Shown: positions 21,711 through 33,308, counted from the stretch's first letter. The stretch: DNA of 64,000 nucleotides from Nitzschia sp. pyKryTriq1 (GCA_956465555.1 OY101115.1:2418001-2482000), one strand, 5' to 3'. Notes: a model not told the origin generated them from the sequence alone. Made by a program: numbers and translations.

Positions 21711-22370
21711 ATGTCCGAAAGAGCGAAACGAAACACCACCAATGCCAAGCGCAACTTGTTTGGAACGACCGTGGAAGAAGACGACAATACTCGTACTGCA
21801 ACGGCCGCTCCACCCGCAACAGAAATCGCCGACAAACAATCCAATATCATTCTCGAGACGCCTCAAAAGAAGACGAAGAAACATAAAGTCAACCATGATT
21901 TCTTCTCACCCAAGGTCTCACCCAAGGGGAAACCCGTGGTTACACCCGACAAGACGGAAGGAGAGGATGACGATGAAGTGCAAGTGGTTTCGCCACCACT
22001 CAAGAGAACTCGCTTGAGTGAACGATACTCCCCGCAAGAAAAATCAAAGAAACCAGAAGAAAAAGAAGATGAAGAGCCCTACGTACCAACCTATATTCAC
22101 AAAAATCTGTCTTACAAGCGTGCAGGAACCGCCTCTTTACCTCCCAAGGTGAACAAGATCTTCCAGCTCGTCGTGGACCACTACGAAATCCCGAAAGACT
22201 TTGAAACAAATCGTTCCTATGGACCTTTGAGTGGCATCTCCCATGAGGAACGAGTTATTTGTGCTTACAATCTATCCATGCTAGAGCCCAAGGATGGTAC
22301 AGCCGTTGAAATCTGTGCCAGTTGTGCCAAGATGGGCCACAAACGAAACGACTGTCCCGATCTCGTCTAA
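21711..22370 (+). CDS. Lysine-rich protein with C-terminal CCHC zinc knuckle
   Basis: 219 residues from the first ATG (21711). The N-terminal half is charged and probably disordered (KKTKKHKVNHDFFSPKVSPK; KKPEEKEDEEPY). A more ordered segment around residues 135-200 (LPPKVNKIFQLVVDHYEIPK; LSGISHEERVICAYNLSMLE) precedes a knuckle CASCAKMGHKRNDCPD, which fits C-x2-C-x4-H-x4-C. Such knuckles bind single-stranded RNA or DNA, and the basic content suits a nuclear location. I do not recognise the family. Single exon. It ends 103 bases before the stop of the opposite-strand glycosyltransferase. Confidence 0.75.
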   Translation: MSERAKRNTTNAKRNLFGTTVEEDDNTRTATAAPPATEIADKQSNIILETPQKKTKKHKVNHDFFSPKVSPKGKPVVTPDKTEGEDDDEVQVVSPPLKRTRLSERYSPQEKSKKPEEKEDEEPYVPTYIHKNLSYKRAGTASLPPKVNKIFQLVVDHYEIPKDFETNRSYGPLSGISHEERVICAYNLSMLEPKDGTAVEICASCAKMGHKRNDCPDLV

Positions 22371-22473
22371 GAGGAGCAGGAGTATATAAATAAAAATACG
22401 GTAGAATTCTAGCAAACATGCACAGACCATGAGCATTTCGGGGCAGTACGAATAGCTAGATAATCATGCGTCT

Positions 22474-23793
22474 CTACGTAAACGTATTAGTGAGGGCAAA
22501 CCACTCAAATACATTGCTGGGTCGGTATTGCCACCAAACACCTGGAGCATGACGAATCCACGAATTAGGACGCAGCGGCACTTGATAGTCAAAGGGAGAT
22601 CCCCATCCTTCTTGTCGCAAAATGGCAGTCAGCTGGGTCAGACATTCCGAACGCGTCGTCATATGTCCCGAACCCGTACTGATACCTCCAATCAATCCCT
22701 TATCACTCACACTTCCCTCCACATAAATGGGATACGCGGGAGTCCCACCCGTTTGATACTTGGTATAATTGGCGACCAGCATGCTCATGGCAATATCTTC
22801 ACAGTTCATGTGTTGATCCACGTGATCTTTGATGGCACGAGGAAAGAGATTGTCATTCGTATATAGTTCCAAGTATTTGGAATGTAAAAAACAGGCCTTG
22901 GTCAAGACAAAGTTGAAGGAATGTTGCCAATACACCACGGGCCATGTATGGTACACCAGATCACTACTGCTCGACGATGATGACGATGACGATGTCGACT
23001 GTCCTCCTCGAGGCGGGGACGCCAAACGAGGATAGTATCCCGCCATGGCATCCGGGCGAGTCTTCCAGGCTTCAAAGGCCTGCCGCAAGGAATGACAAGA
23101 CACACGCAAATCATCGTCCACCATAAAGACAGCCGTCGATTCTAATTGTGGAATCGGTTCGAACCGACTGTTCAAGGAATCTTTACTTTTTTGAAGGACA
23201 TGAACGGCGGCTCTATTATCCAAGCTTCGGCCTCCTCGTAGGATTTGGTCATTTTTATCGAAAAAGGAGTCGGGATGAGGAACATTTGAGTTTTGTTCTG
23301 CCCAAATGATAAATACTTGAGATACACCCGACCATCGCCCACACGTATCCGCATAATGTTGGACGGCCTCCCGAAGCATGTCAGGGCGTTTATAGGTGTT
23401 GATCGCCACGGCAAAGTAGGTTTCGGTACTGACAGCAGTATTACTGACGGAGATGGTGGAGACACCGCCCTCGTTGTTAGAAACACCAATTTGATAAAAG
23501 AACTGATCCCATATCCCAAACATAACGTGTTGCCATAGCAACAGTAGTACCACAGTGGCTGCGACTTTGGATCCTCCCGACAAGAGTGCCCAGTGATATT
23601 TGAGTCGTCTCAAAATCATAATCCAAGAATTGTTGTGTTTCTTGATTTGTCGTCGAAAGGATTTGCTGCTAGTAGTACTACTCTCATCATATTTTTGTAG
23701 GGGTGCCAATCGGGGCGAAGTGTTCTCATGGCTGTCATTGGTTTCCTGATGTTCGATCTCCATTGCACGATGAGTCCGTGCCGTTAGCTGCAT
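22474..23793 (-). CDS. GT64 (exostosin-like) glycosyltransferase, type II membrane protein
   Basis: 439 residues from the ATG at 23791-23793. The longer open frame to 23820 starts with TTG. A short basic cytoplasmic tail precedes one membrane segment (VAATVVLLLLWQHVMFGIW, about residues 75-95), then a lumenal domain with the GT64 pattern: YFAVAINTYKRPDMLREAV, a DDD metal-binding triad in VFMVDDDLRVSC, WQHSFNFVLTKACFLHSKYL, and NCEDIAMSMLVANYT. GT64 enzymes transfer N-acetylhexosamine or similar sugars with a divalent metal in the Golgi. A Ser-only run interrupts the domain between the DDD and WQHSF motifs. Plants and diatoms carry single-domain GT64 proteins whose acceptors vary, so the substrate is not assigned. 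Confidence 0.82.
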   Translation of the reverse strand: MQLTARTHRAMEIEHQETNDSHENTSPRLAPLQKYDESSTTSSKSFRRQIKKHNNSWIMILRRLKYHWALLSGGSKVAATVVLLLLWQHVMFGIWDQFFYQIGVSNNEGGVSTISVSNTAVSTETYFAVAINTYKRPDMLREAVQHYADTCGRWSGVSQVFIIWAEQNSNVPHPDSFFDKNDQILRGGRSLDNRAAVHVLQKSKDSLNSRFEPIPQLESTAVFMVDDDLRVSCHSLRQAFEAWKTRPDAMAGYYPRLASPPRGGQSTSSSSSSSSSSDLVYHTWPVVYWQHSFNFVLTKACFLHSKYLELYTNDNLFPRAIKDHVDQHMNCEDIAMSMLVANYTKYQTGGTPAYPIYVEGSVSDKGLIGGISTGSGHMTTRSECLTQLTAILRQEGWGSPFDYQVPLRPNSWIRHAPGVWWQYRPSNVFEWFALTNTFT

Positions 23794-24474
23794 CTTTCCT
23801 TTCAATTGTGCAATACACAATATTCACCGAAGGACCTTTTAATCATGCAAACGCCTTTCCACTTGGTATGGAAGACTAGCCAGCCTAGTAGTAGAGTGGA
23901 AAGACTGACTCCTCCTCAAACAAGGATCAGTTGTGAAAATGGGAAATGAAAAATACTGAAAATCTAGCGTTCGTCGTCGTTCGTCGTCCCCTTTACCGTT
24001 ACCTGATGCGTCGTCCGGTATCTGGTCGAAGTGGTCGACTACTATGTCGGACATATTCGGACATGGAGCGACCACACGAAACTGCGCGGCGGCCGCCTCG
24101 AGCGACGTCGACGAAGAAAAAAATGACGATGGCGGCGATCAACATGAGAGCACGAGAGTTGGAATCACCATCGATCATCGATTATCATCGACTTCTCGGT
24201 CAATCCAAATCCGACCCAAGCTCCCTTCACTGGCTTGTGTGATTTACAGACAGACAGTACACACGAGAACAGTACTGTCTGTAGCTTGAAGCTCTCTAGA
24301 GTAGAGAGGAGAGAGCAGTACGTAGTTGACGAAGACTCCTTCGTTTGGATCGTATTGGTCGAACACCTTGTTTTCGCTCGATTCTTCTTGCTATCGACGA
24401 GATTTACATCATACATTCACTGAGATCTACCAATCGATCCACCCATCCATCCATCCATCCATCCATCGACAATC
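23794..24474. other. Head-to-head region GT64 / CLEC16A
   Basis: 681 bases. It contains a CTCTAGAGTAGAGAG-type palindromic patch at about 24291-24310 and a (CCAT)n microsatellite immediately before the CLEC16A start. No gene seen. Confidence 0.6.
24443..24467. repeat. (CCAT)n microsatellite
   Basis: About six tandem tetramers ending eight bases before the CLEC16A ATG, so probably inside the 5' leader. Confidence 0.85.
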
Positions 24475-27400
24475 ATGTTTCGTCGGAGCAGTCAGGCCGT
24501 CGCCCCAAAGGATGAAAAGAAAAAGATCGAATTTGAGTCCCCCATGCAGGAGTTGAATCATTTGTTGGACTCGTTGGAGAATTTGATTAGTCAAAGTATG
24601 GACGAGTTTGTGGAATCCATTCGACCGCCGCCACCCGAAGCCAAGCCCCGACGGTCTTCGGCAATGATGATGAACTCTTTGAAAATGTTGCGTAGTAGCC
24701 GTCTCAGTATGAGTGGTGGTGGTGGTGGTGGTGAATCCAGTACGACGGATGATGCAGCATCCGCGTCATCGCCGAGTCCCAGAACGTCGGCTACTGGTAC
24801 TTCCTTTCAGACTACGTCTCCCGACAAGACTTCTGCCGCCACTTCTCCCGCTAGTAGTTCTGGAAGACCACCTAGTGCACCGAATAGTGGCATGAGCAGT
24901 CGATCGTTCCACAACAACAACAACAATCGACGCTGGGACGAGCCGCAAGAAGCTAGGTTTCTGCCCATGGATACGGAACGGGTAGAGAATTTTGTGGAAA
25001 CGATTCGAAGAGTCGCGGAACTTGTCATTATTGGAGAACGATCCAATGCGAAATCGACGGACGACGACGAACAAGCCCAAGAATACATGGCTATCTTTGA
25101 AACCTTTTTTGAGCGACAAGGACTTGCCACAATTACCAACATTTTGATTGGAACCTGCTTTGACTTGTTTTCTCATCCAGTAGTCGTGCAGCAGCAACAA
25201 CAGATATTGCAGGAATCGTCCTCCTCTCCCGTCAAGAAAGAGGAGGGGGGTATCGATGCTGCTGGTGCAGCTGACGAAGAGGTTGTACCTCCCCGTCTCA
25301 TTCCACTGGAAGAACATACCTACAAATTACTACCACCCCTGGCCATTGCCACCCAAGCCATTCAGTCCGTCTCCATCTTGGTGCAAAATGTTTCCCGAGC
25401 GACTTCTTTGTTTTTCATTTTATCCAACAATCATGTGAATGAACTTATCAACTTTCCACTGGATCTTTACACCATGGCCGAACGACGCAATCATGATGTT
25501 TCTGCGTTGGCATCCCGCAAATTTACCAGTCCCGAAATCGCCGAATTGACAACGCATTTTATCACATTTTTGAAATCCTTGGCGATGCGCATGACTGCCG
25601 AGACACTGCAATTCTTCTTGACGTATCCTGCCGATATGCCGACAGAAGAGGTAGAAGATATCATTGTCATTGATACCCATCCTTCCTTGGATGCTCATCC
25701 ACGTTCTGACGATGATGATGATGACGATGATCGGCCCATGGATGAAACAGAAGCTACTGCTGCGACGGCTCATGACTCTGACGCATCGCGTCCCGTCTCC
25801 ATCAAGACAGTCAAGGTCGAATTTCCCTTGTACGAGCGGGCTCTGGAATTTTGTTCGGCGCATCAGGATTCCTTCGTTCGAGTGACGGCCATGAATATTT
25901 GTTTGAATACACTGCGAATCGCTACTGTCATTCCTGGTGCTGGTGGGGACGACGAAAATAATCGAGACGTGGATGCCGATTTGGGAAAATCACCCGATGG
26001 AGTCTTGCACAATGCCAAGCCTTTGCCGTTGAAGGAACGAGTTGCCATTGCGCAGTATGTTTGTACTCCAGCCCGAGTGGAACGACTGGCGTCGCCGATT
26101 TTTACCAAATTGGCGCAACTCTGGGGAATGCTCGAAGAACAATTTCGAGAAATGGAGGGTGGTGCGGCTGCTGGATCAGGCAAGACGACGCAGCAGGAGC
26201 AAGACGAGGATGAAACGACGAAACTGTCGAGTGCCAAAGTGGCACGAGCCAAGGAAAAGGCGCGACGAAGAAAATCCACGGAGGGCTTTAACGAGACAGC
26301 CTACAATGTACAAGATGAGCTATTACTCTTGGAAGATGTTCTCAAAGTTGGTTTGACGTCACTCAACGAACAAATGATTGAGATGATGTTTGCGACCTTT
26401 GTGTACCCGTTGCTACTGCAGCCACTTCTCTTGTACTTTCAGCGATCAGAAGTACCTGATGAAGTGCTCTTTGCCGACCCCTTGCATGATCACAGTGCGG
26501 GAAGGCCCATTGGATATTCCGACTTGACTGCCACGGAAAATGCCATTATTTCGGCACCCGCCAAATCGGCCTTTTTCTGCTTGGCAGCTGCCTTTCAGTT
26601 TCTTACAAACCCACCACTACTGAGATTGTTGTTTACAGCATTGTTTCATCCTTTAGCTCCCGAGGCTACTGGGGAAACCATGATTCGAGCAAAGGCGGAC
26701 GTTGCTTGTCTAGATCCGGATGGAAAGGTAGAAATACGAATAGATCCAGTGGTGGAGGGAGGAATGAAAACTATGACTGATCGGTCCACGTACGTATTTG
26801 GCACCATTACCGGACAGAAATGTGTTTCAAGTAGTTCCTCCACGAATGACACAACAAGTGAAACCTCCTGTGTCTTTGTACTCGCCCCCGCTCTTGCGGA
26901 AATTCTCGAATTCCGCGGTAATGATCCGGCGTTGGTGGCACGAACGCGTCAAAATCCCTACCGCAAGGCTATCTTCCAATGCTTTTCGCTATGCAGTCAA
27001 CTATCAGATTTGCGACCCTTGAGCGTACTGGCGGTGGAAACGGCAGTTTCCAAATTCCCTGCGAGATTCCTTTCTGACATACTATTTGGCGCTGATCTCC
27101 AAAAGTTCCAAGACACCCTTCCAGTTGACGAGGTAGCATCGAACTCCTATTTATCCCAACTTGATGATCGCGACATCGGAGGGGGTACAACAGCCGGGCA
27201 GTCAAGACTGTCATTGGGCGAATCGGGGAGAGGCAAGATTGGCTTTAATTATCGACAAGAGGTCCTTTCGGCCTTTCGTAGCTGCATCATGAGAGCAACA
27301 CCGGCTGGCAAGGGGACCTGGAAATTGGAATACGACTTGGTTGCAGCACATGCTCTCTTATGTATCATTCGTGGTGATAAGGAAGCAATTTTGGATGCTG

Positions 27401-28658
27401 CAAGAAGGATTGACAAGCGATGTCGTCAGGCGGCAGAATTTCTCTCCGATATTCCCCACTCGGTGGAACGTTTTGCGGGATCCAAGCTATCGAGCATTAA
27501 GGGACTAGAAAAAGTAGCACACAGGGATGCACAAAGAATCGAAGGGACAATCATGGATGTTCTGTTCCGTGGCCATGAGGACCTCGCCAATGCACCGTCG
27601 GTGATGAACGATTTGCTGGAATTCAAACCTGATTACAGAACAGATGGCAAGCCTGGTTATGCCGTGTCGGTGACGGAATTCAGTTCCTATTCTGAAATGT
27701 GCTCGCGATGTTGTACCTTCCTCCCGTTGGACGCGGATGTTGCTGAAAGGGCGTTGCGAACAGCTATGGGCAGCGCTCGAGCATGGGTTAAACTCGGTAT
27801 GTACCTGATGTCTATATGGAGTGCTGTTGCTCATTGATCATGGAGATGATCGCTCTCACCGTTTTGTTCAATACAGACGCTTTTAGTACAATGCTCAATT
27901 CATTTGTCGCTACCAGTGGAACTACAATTCGAGATTTGAAGAAAGTTGGGGGCTTCGCGGTCAAAAGAAACGGTTACATTGTCGCGACGACGAGGGAATC
28001 TTCCGTTTTTGCTCCTATTTCTGAACACTTCTTGAATGCCCTTTTTGAGTTCGATGGCGACTCATCACACATCGATGCTACACCGGGCAAGGTAGTCAGT
28101 CTCGTTGGGAAAGTTGCTTTGCCCTGTGTTTGCGAAGTACCGCCTTCAAGCGCACCACTCTTTTCGGCAGCTGGTGCCAAGGTCGTCTCGCAAGGCATCA
28201 CCTGGCAGTCTCTCTATCTTGTTTTGCTTGGGCGGCATTTTGTTCTGGCGGAACCCGACAGGCGGGCGAGTGGGGATGGGCGTATCGTGACAAGGTGTCC
28301 GCTCGAGCAAATGACTGTTGCGAAGGATGCTGCGGATGCTCGTGCCGACACGACTGCGCGCCGACTCATTGTATCGTACGAGGGTGTAGAGACAACACCC
28401 CCTGGCCTCTTTCTGTTCGAGGAAACGCCCAAACCGCAAGACGAAGGCCCGTTGATCCACGTGAAGCAGTGGCAAAGCTCTCTCGACGTGTGGTTTGAAG
28501 ATAACAAAGCCGCGACGGTCGCTTTAGTTAAAGTGGGTCCAAACGTTGACGAAGCCAAACTTAATCGTGGCCTCCGACTCCAGCGCTATCTGGCTCAAGA
28601 TGAAGGCTCCGGTTACCCGAGGAATATTTCTTTATACAATGCCGAAGAAACGATATAA
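24475..28658 (+). CDS. CLEC16A: CLEC16A/FPL-domain protein
   Basis: Exons 24475-27796 and 27877-28658, phase 1, 80-base intron (GTATGT...ATACAG); 1367 residues. The FPL region spans about residues 165-395: a helical start (RVENFVETIRRVAELVIIG), then FETFFERQGLATITNIL, then IQSVSILVQNVSRATSLFFI, LSNNHVNELINFPLDL and FLKSLAMRMTAETLQFF. The peptide FPLYERALEFCSAHQDSFVR, after a long acidic insert, is typical of CLEC16A/Ema/TT9 proteins. These act at endosomes and lysosomes in membrane traffic and mitophagy. The C-terminal half is larger than in animals and ends with a domain having PH-like features (LYLVLLGRHFVLAEP). Low-complexity Ser/Asp inserts are common. Confidence 0.85.
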
Positions 28659-28744
28659 GTGCGAAAGAAGAAATTGGTCGATTTAAGAAATCCTCTCGGT
28701 GATTTTAAAGCATAGCTGCTGTAGTTTGAGTTGGAATTACGCGC

Positions 28745-30192
28745 TTATGAATCTGTTTGTTGTGACTGTTTTCGTTCTGTCTTGATCATGTGTTCCAAAT
28801 AAAACTCTCCAGCTTTGTAAGAACTTCGTACCATAGGCCCACTGGCTACATATTTGAATCCCATCTCTTCTCCAAGTTGTCGGAAGTAGTCGAACTTTTC
28901 TGGCTTGACGTACTCCACTACCGATAAATGGTTTTCGGTCGGTCTCAGATATTGTCCAAATGTCACTACATCGACGTCGATTGCCCGTAGATCCTTCATT
29001 GTCTGGATGACTTCCTCGTCGGTTTCACCAAGACCCAGCATCACACTTGTCTTGGTGTACAGTCCTGGCTTCACTTTCTTTGCATGCTCCAACGTAGAAA
29101 GGCTTTGCTGGTAGCCAGCCCGTGAATCACGAACAAACTGCGCGGATAGAATGGTAAGACAAGAGTATCGCACTTGTGTCATCATACTGTTCGAACAAAG
29201 AATTTCATCTTACCTTTTGAAGTCTCTCCACTGTCTCCACATTGTGAGCATATACATCCAAGCCCGAAGTGGCTAGAGTTGCCACCGATGACTTGTCACC
29301 CAGAAAGTCAGACACTAAGCATTCGACAAGCAACTCAGGTTTCTTGTGCTTGAGAAGTTCCACCGTGTGAGCAAAATGTTGCGCTCCCCCATCAGGAATA
29401 TCATCTCGATCAACGCTGGTCAATACAATATAATCCACTCCCCATTTTGCCACGGCCTCTGCTGTTTTGAAGGGCTCAAAAGGATCCGGTGGTGGTGGTT
29501 TTGCATCCGTCTTGACTGCGCAAAACATACAACCTCGTGTGCAAGTATCACCGAGAAGCATAATGGTACCCGTCCCCCCACTCCAACATTCGCCCACATT
29601 CGGACACTGTGCCTCCTCACAAACAGTATTCAAATTTAAATCTCGCAGAGATTCTTTCACTTCGGCATATCGAGAATCGGGCGCTGTTTCGACACAGAAA
29701 AAACAATGCCTTGGTAAGTCGAAAGATCATTTTTCAAAATTCGTTGCGCCCGATTTGAGATTGAATCAAACTTACCTAGTGAAGGACCAGGAACCCGAAA
29801 CCAAGCAGGTCTCCTGTAATGTATCAATGTATCAGTTGACGAAAATGAGATGACCGCCGTGGAACTATGATGCCATTCTCGGCATCGTCCGCCATCTTGA
29901 CTTACCCTTCCGGCATTTCTGCGCCAACTTTGGGCCGTGTGAGACCATCAGCCGTTTCCGCATGAGGCATTGGAAGCCCTCCTCCTCCAGTGGATCCATC
30001 CCCACGCGCAATGGCATAAGGCACCTTTTCTGTTTTGGTTTCCTGCTCGACATCCCTGGAAGCGACAGAAATCCAAGTGGATCGACGTGATGATGGCGTC
30101 GTCCTCACTGCATTGTTGGGCTGCCAAGCGGATGCCACTCCAAGACTTTGGCTTGCGAGAAAGAAGACCACACTTCGGCTGAAAACTACCAT
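28745..30192 (-). CDS. LIPA: Lipoyl synthase, plastid-type
   Basis: Four exons in transcript order: 30192-29906, 29813-29776 (38 bases), 29683-29214 and 29137-28745, with GT-AG introns of 92, 92 and 76 bases; lengths sum to 395 codons. Both cluster motifs are present: [12 protein letters not shown] (auxiliary 4Fe-4S cluster, sacrificial sulfur donor) and CTRGCMFC (radical-SAM cluster). VPGPS is encoded by the small exon, and [23 protein letters not shown] and [16 protein letters not shown] follow. The enzyme inserts two sulfurs into octanoyl-protein to make lipoate. The N-terminus ([20 protein letters not shown] then SAWQP) is a signal peptide followed by an ASAF-like site, so plastid import is inferred, serving plastid pyruvate dehydrogenase. 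Confidence 0.93.
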
Positions 30193-30733
30193 ATTTCTGG
30201 AGTAAAGTGTGCAAAGAAGAAGGATGAATAATAATGACACGGCAAGGATACGGTATATGCTAGACTCGCTCTAGAATACGCTCTCGTCGTCGCAATGATG
30301 CGGTTCTACTCGATATTGATGGTGGTATCATACACGTCGAGTGGCGACGACACGTGAGAAGAAAAAGATGATGTTGTGTGACGTGAGGGGTTTTGGCGGG
30401 GAGTGATGGCGCCATTTCCGACGACGCATCCTTTAGCATCGAGTGCGTGATGCGCGACATCGACGAAACGTCATCGACCAATTCCCCCCCTTTTTGTAGC
30501 CAACTTTTTAGCTTTCCCCCTCCCTAAAAATGATTTCTAGTCTACGTGTACAGGCCAGTTTGTTTGCGACTTTGCGTGAGGGTATGTACAATTACAAGGA
30601 CTGGTACTGTAGCGAGAGGAGGAGTCGTCCAGAACTAGACCCTTCTCCTGAGAGTAGTGAGAGTTCTAGAGAGGGATAGTAGTAGATGCTGCGAAGGTCT
30701 ACTACCCGCACGGCATGTTGATGAGCAGATGCT
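30193..30733. other. Intergenic region between two minus-strand genes
   Basis: 541 bases: upstream flank of lipoyl synthase and downstream flank of the methyltransferase. Around 30,600-30,700 there is a cluster of CTCTAGAGAG/TAGTAGTA words of the palindromic type seen elsewhere. No gene seen. Confidence 0.55.
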
Positions 30734-32047
30734 TCAAGGTTTCTCAACGGAATACATGGTCAGACTCATGTCCTCTACGTAACCAGTCGTCTTTTCCATG
30801 TTGTTCGTCAAGAGCCGTCCACCATACAGATCCCGAATGTTTCTCATAGTCACTTCTAGTTGTACTTCACGGCAGGCTTCTTCAAAGCATTCGACGCCAA
30901 ATCGATGCTTGGAATCGGCGCTAACAACAATCGCTTTTCCGCCGCGTGTCAGGGAGCAGAAAATGGTCCGAGCTGCAGCGAAAGCATCTTCGGGCTGGCA
31001 GATAACATCGGCTGCCAAGATCAAATCTACCTGTTTTCGAATCAAGCCGCTAGAGTCCAACCATCCATCGATGGTGATGTCTTGCTTATAAAAATCAAGC
31101 TCTTCTGCTGTTGCAAACTTTTCCAATCCATTTAATGAAATGTTGTGCTCGCAATTCTTGACTACCGTCTTGTTAAAGTCCGTCAAAAGCACCCCCGTAG
31201 AGCATTCTTCTTTGTTACCCCTACTAGCCTGGCCGGCCTTTATTTGCCCAGCGACCAGCCCCGTCAAGCCACATCCAGCGCCTAGTTCCAGAACATTCTT
31301 CTCGCTCAATACACCTGGATTTGTCACTAAATAACGCGAAAGGACAACCGCGGACGGCCACATTAAGAATCCAACGTCGGCTTGCGAACTTTGTCGTGCT
31401 TTCACCTGGTTGATAAGAATCGTGACAGCTCTTTGATCGTCGGTCCCACGAAGAAAATCGTCAAAATCAATCGGCGTGATGGAGAATGACAGTGGCAATC
31501 GATCTGAAAGTTCTTGGTGTGAGAGGGGCGACTTTCGCATCGGGAACGAGGGCACCATAGATGAAATTTCACATGCCATGTCTTGTACTTCCATGACAGC
31601 ATCTTGGTCTTCCTCCCTTTCGTAGCAGGAAGGATCGATCTTTATAATCTTGGCCAATAGCACATGTAGCCCCTCGAGGCCCAATTCTTCACTTAAACTT
31701 CGATCCTGGAAAGAAATCGTTCTGCAGACTCCAAGCACGCGTCGTATCGCATCGGTTTTCTCATTTTTGCATAGCACAATTGTAGCGTCACTACGGGCGG
31801 AAGATAAGAGGTCGAACCACAAGTCACAGGCTTGTTGCACTAATGGTAGAAACAAGGCGGGAAGCCCAGGACCCCTCTGCTCCAAAAGTTTGATCCTCAA
31901 GAACACAAGCGACTTTGGATCTTTCGTTGCCTCCTCGACGCAATCCAACGTCGGCCGTTCACTCATTGTTGTCCTGGCAGAGACATTTTGTTTTGACTGT
32001 TCACGAAGTAAATCCGAGAAGGGATGGCCATGGTCGTCGTTGGTCAT
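30734..32047 (-). CDS. Methyltransferase family 16 (METTL21/FAM86-like) protein
   Basis: 437 residues. The C-terminal half is a class-I SAM methyltransferase of family 16: VGFLMWPSAVVLSRYLVTNP, motif I VLELGAGCGLTGLVAG, TDFNKTVVKNCEHNISLNGL and LILAADVICQPEDAFAA. Members methylate lysines on proteins such as chaperones and translation factors. The N-terminal 190 residues are helical and unlike METTL21; they recall the long N-terminus of FAM86-type enzymes, which modify eEF2, but no signature fixes this. The usual D/E-x-x-Y post-motif is replaced by DVICQPED. First ATG at 32045-32047, no intron. The substrate is unassigned. Confidence 0.75.
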   Translation of the reverse strand: MTNDDHGHPFSDLLREQSKQNVSARTTMSERPTLDCVEEATKDPKSLVFLRIKLLEQRGPGLPALFLPLVQQACDLWFDLLSSARSDATIVLCKNEKTDAIRRVLGVCRTISFQDRSLSEELGLEGLHVLLAKIIKIDPSCYEREEDQDAVMEVQDMACEISSMVPSFPMRKSPLSHQELSDRLPLSFSITPIDFDDFLRGTDDQRAVTILINQVKARQSSQADVGFLMWPSAVVLSRYLVTNPGVLSEKNVLELGAGCGLTGLVAGQIKAGQASRGNKEECSTGVLLTDFNKTVVKNCEHNISLNGLEKFATAEELDFYKQDITIDGWLDSSGLIRKQVDLILAADVICQPEDAFAAARTIFCSLTRGGKAIVVSADSKHRFGVECFEEACREVQLEVTMRNIRDLYGGRLLTNNMEKTTGYVEDMSLTMYSVEKP

Positions 32048-32370
32048 CGTTCATGGTCGTTGCGGTCGTTCGGGTACCTGCTGGTAGAAGTACCGCGAGA
32101 TCGTCGCTCGTCGCTCGGTGCTCGCTCGCTCGCCAGTGTCGGTAGTTTGACTTGTACGACTTCGAGTCTGTCCACCATACGCGAACACGTACGTGTTTCG
32201 CAAAATGCAATGATGCCAAAAGTTTCGAGCGTTATTATTCTCCCCATCATTCATCATTCCCATTCTCCTTTTTCCCTTACGTATGTCTCTCTCTCTATTG
32301 GATCAAGTCAGACACCTTTGACCTCTTGCCTCTGCAAACTCTCATTATTGCTTTATATCCATTAACATAA
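32048..32370. other. Divergent promoter region, methyltransferase / Mpv17
   Basis: 323 bases between divergent starts; CT-rich before the Mpv17 ATG. Nothing else seen. Confidence 0.55.
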
Positions 32371-33171
32371 ATGGTTTGTGTGAAAGGTCTCACCATGAAT
32401 CGCCTCCTTGTCTATGTTGCCGTTTTTCTTGCTTGTGTCTCCACCGCGGTGGAGGGACGGAGCGAGGCAACGCGATCTGGACGTGCATCTCTCATCAAAC
32501 GAAGAAACCAACCGTTGCCTCAGGCACAGCTTCCCAAGGTCGAAATTCGAAAAGTGCCAAAGACCATCGTACCTCCCGTCAAACCCGATGGTTCCTTCAA
32601 AAGGGCATACAACTGGTATCTTTATCAGTGTACTGAAAACGCCTTGGTTACCAAAAGTGTAACTGCTGGCACTATCAACTTGCTTGGTGACATATTGGCA
32701 CAAAAGTTTGAAGCGTTTCTTGCCGGCGCAGTTGCACCCCTCAATTTCAAACGAATGATCACATTCTTCCTCTGTGGTATTTTATACGTTGGTCCATTCG
32801 TCCACTACTGGTATGATGCACTCTTTCGACTGGGACAATGGCTGGAGAAAAAGTACAAAACTCCCAAAGTGGGACAGGTCCTTGCTCAAATCATCACAGA
32901 CCAAACATTGGGTGTGGCCCTATATTTTCCGTCATATTTTTATGTTTTTGAAATACTTGAATCCTTTGTGCTTGGAAGAACTCCATCCATGGCCAGGGCA
33001 ACCGATAAATGTTTGGGGCAACTCAATGAGCTCCTTGTGATGCAGTACCGAATCTTCCCGATCACAAGCGGCTTTAACCTGGCGTTCATTCCTCCCCAGC
33101 TTCGTGTCCTCTTCAGCAACACGATTTCTATATTTTGGAACATGTACCTTTGCACCCTTCTAACAAAGTAA
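32371..33171 (+). CDS. Mpv17/PMP22-family membrane protein with signal peptide
   Basis: 266 residues. The family core spans about residues 85-266: WYLYQCTENALVTKSVTAGT, GDILAQ, a membrane segment FFLCGILYVGPFVHYWYDAL with the conserved GP-x-x-H-x-WY-x-x-L motif, ITDQTLGVALYFPSYFY, then QYRIFPITSGFNLAFIPPQL and the terminal FWNMYLC. Mpv17-like proteins form channels in inner mitochondrial, peroxisomal or plastid membranes. The N-terminus (second Met at residue 9, MNRLLVYVAVFLACVSTAVE) is a clear secretory signal peptide, unusual for the mitochondrial members and compatible with a plastid-related membrane in a diatom. No ASAF motif follows. Tail-to-tail with the next gene, 137 bases apart. Confidence 0.88.
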   Translation: MVCVKGLTMNRLLVYVAVFLACVSTAVEGRSEATRSGRASLIKRRNQPLPQAQLPKVEIRKVPKTIVPPVKPDGSFKRAYNWYLYQCTENALVTKSVTAGTINLLGDILAQKFEAFLAGAVAPLNFKRMITFFLCGILYVGPFVHYWYDALFRLGQWLEKKYKTPKVGQVLAQIITDQTLGVALYFPSYFYVFEILESFVLGRTPSMARATDKCLGQLNELLVMQYRIFPITSGFNLAFIPPQLRVLFSNTISIFWNMYLCTLLTK

Positions 33172-33308
33172 GCCTTTGAAATCATCAGGCGTGACATGCT
33201 AGCACCAGTAGAAACTATTTTTACAGACTGACTGGCGTCGAGCAGTGCGCGGTCAAACTCAACGGTTTGAATGCGAATAGTCATGGTGCTAGCTTTCCAG
33301 CGCTGCTG

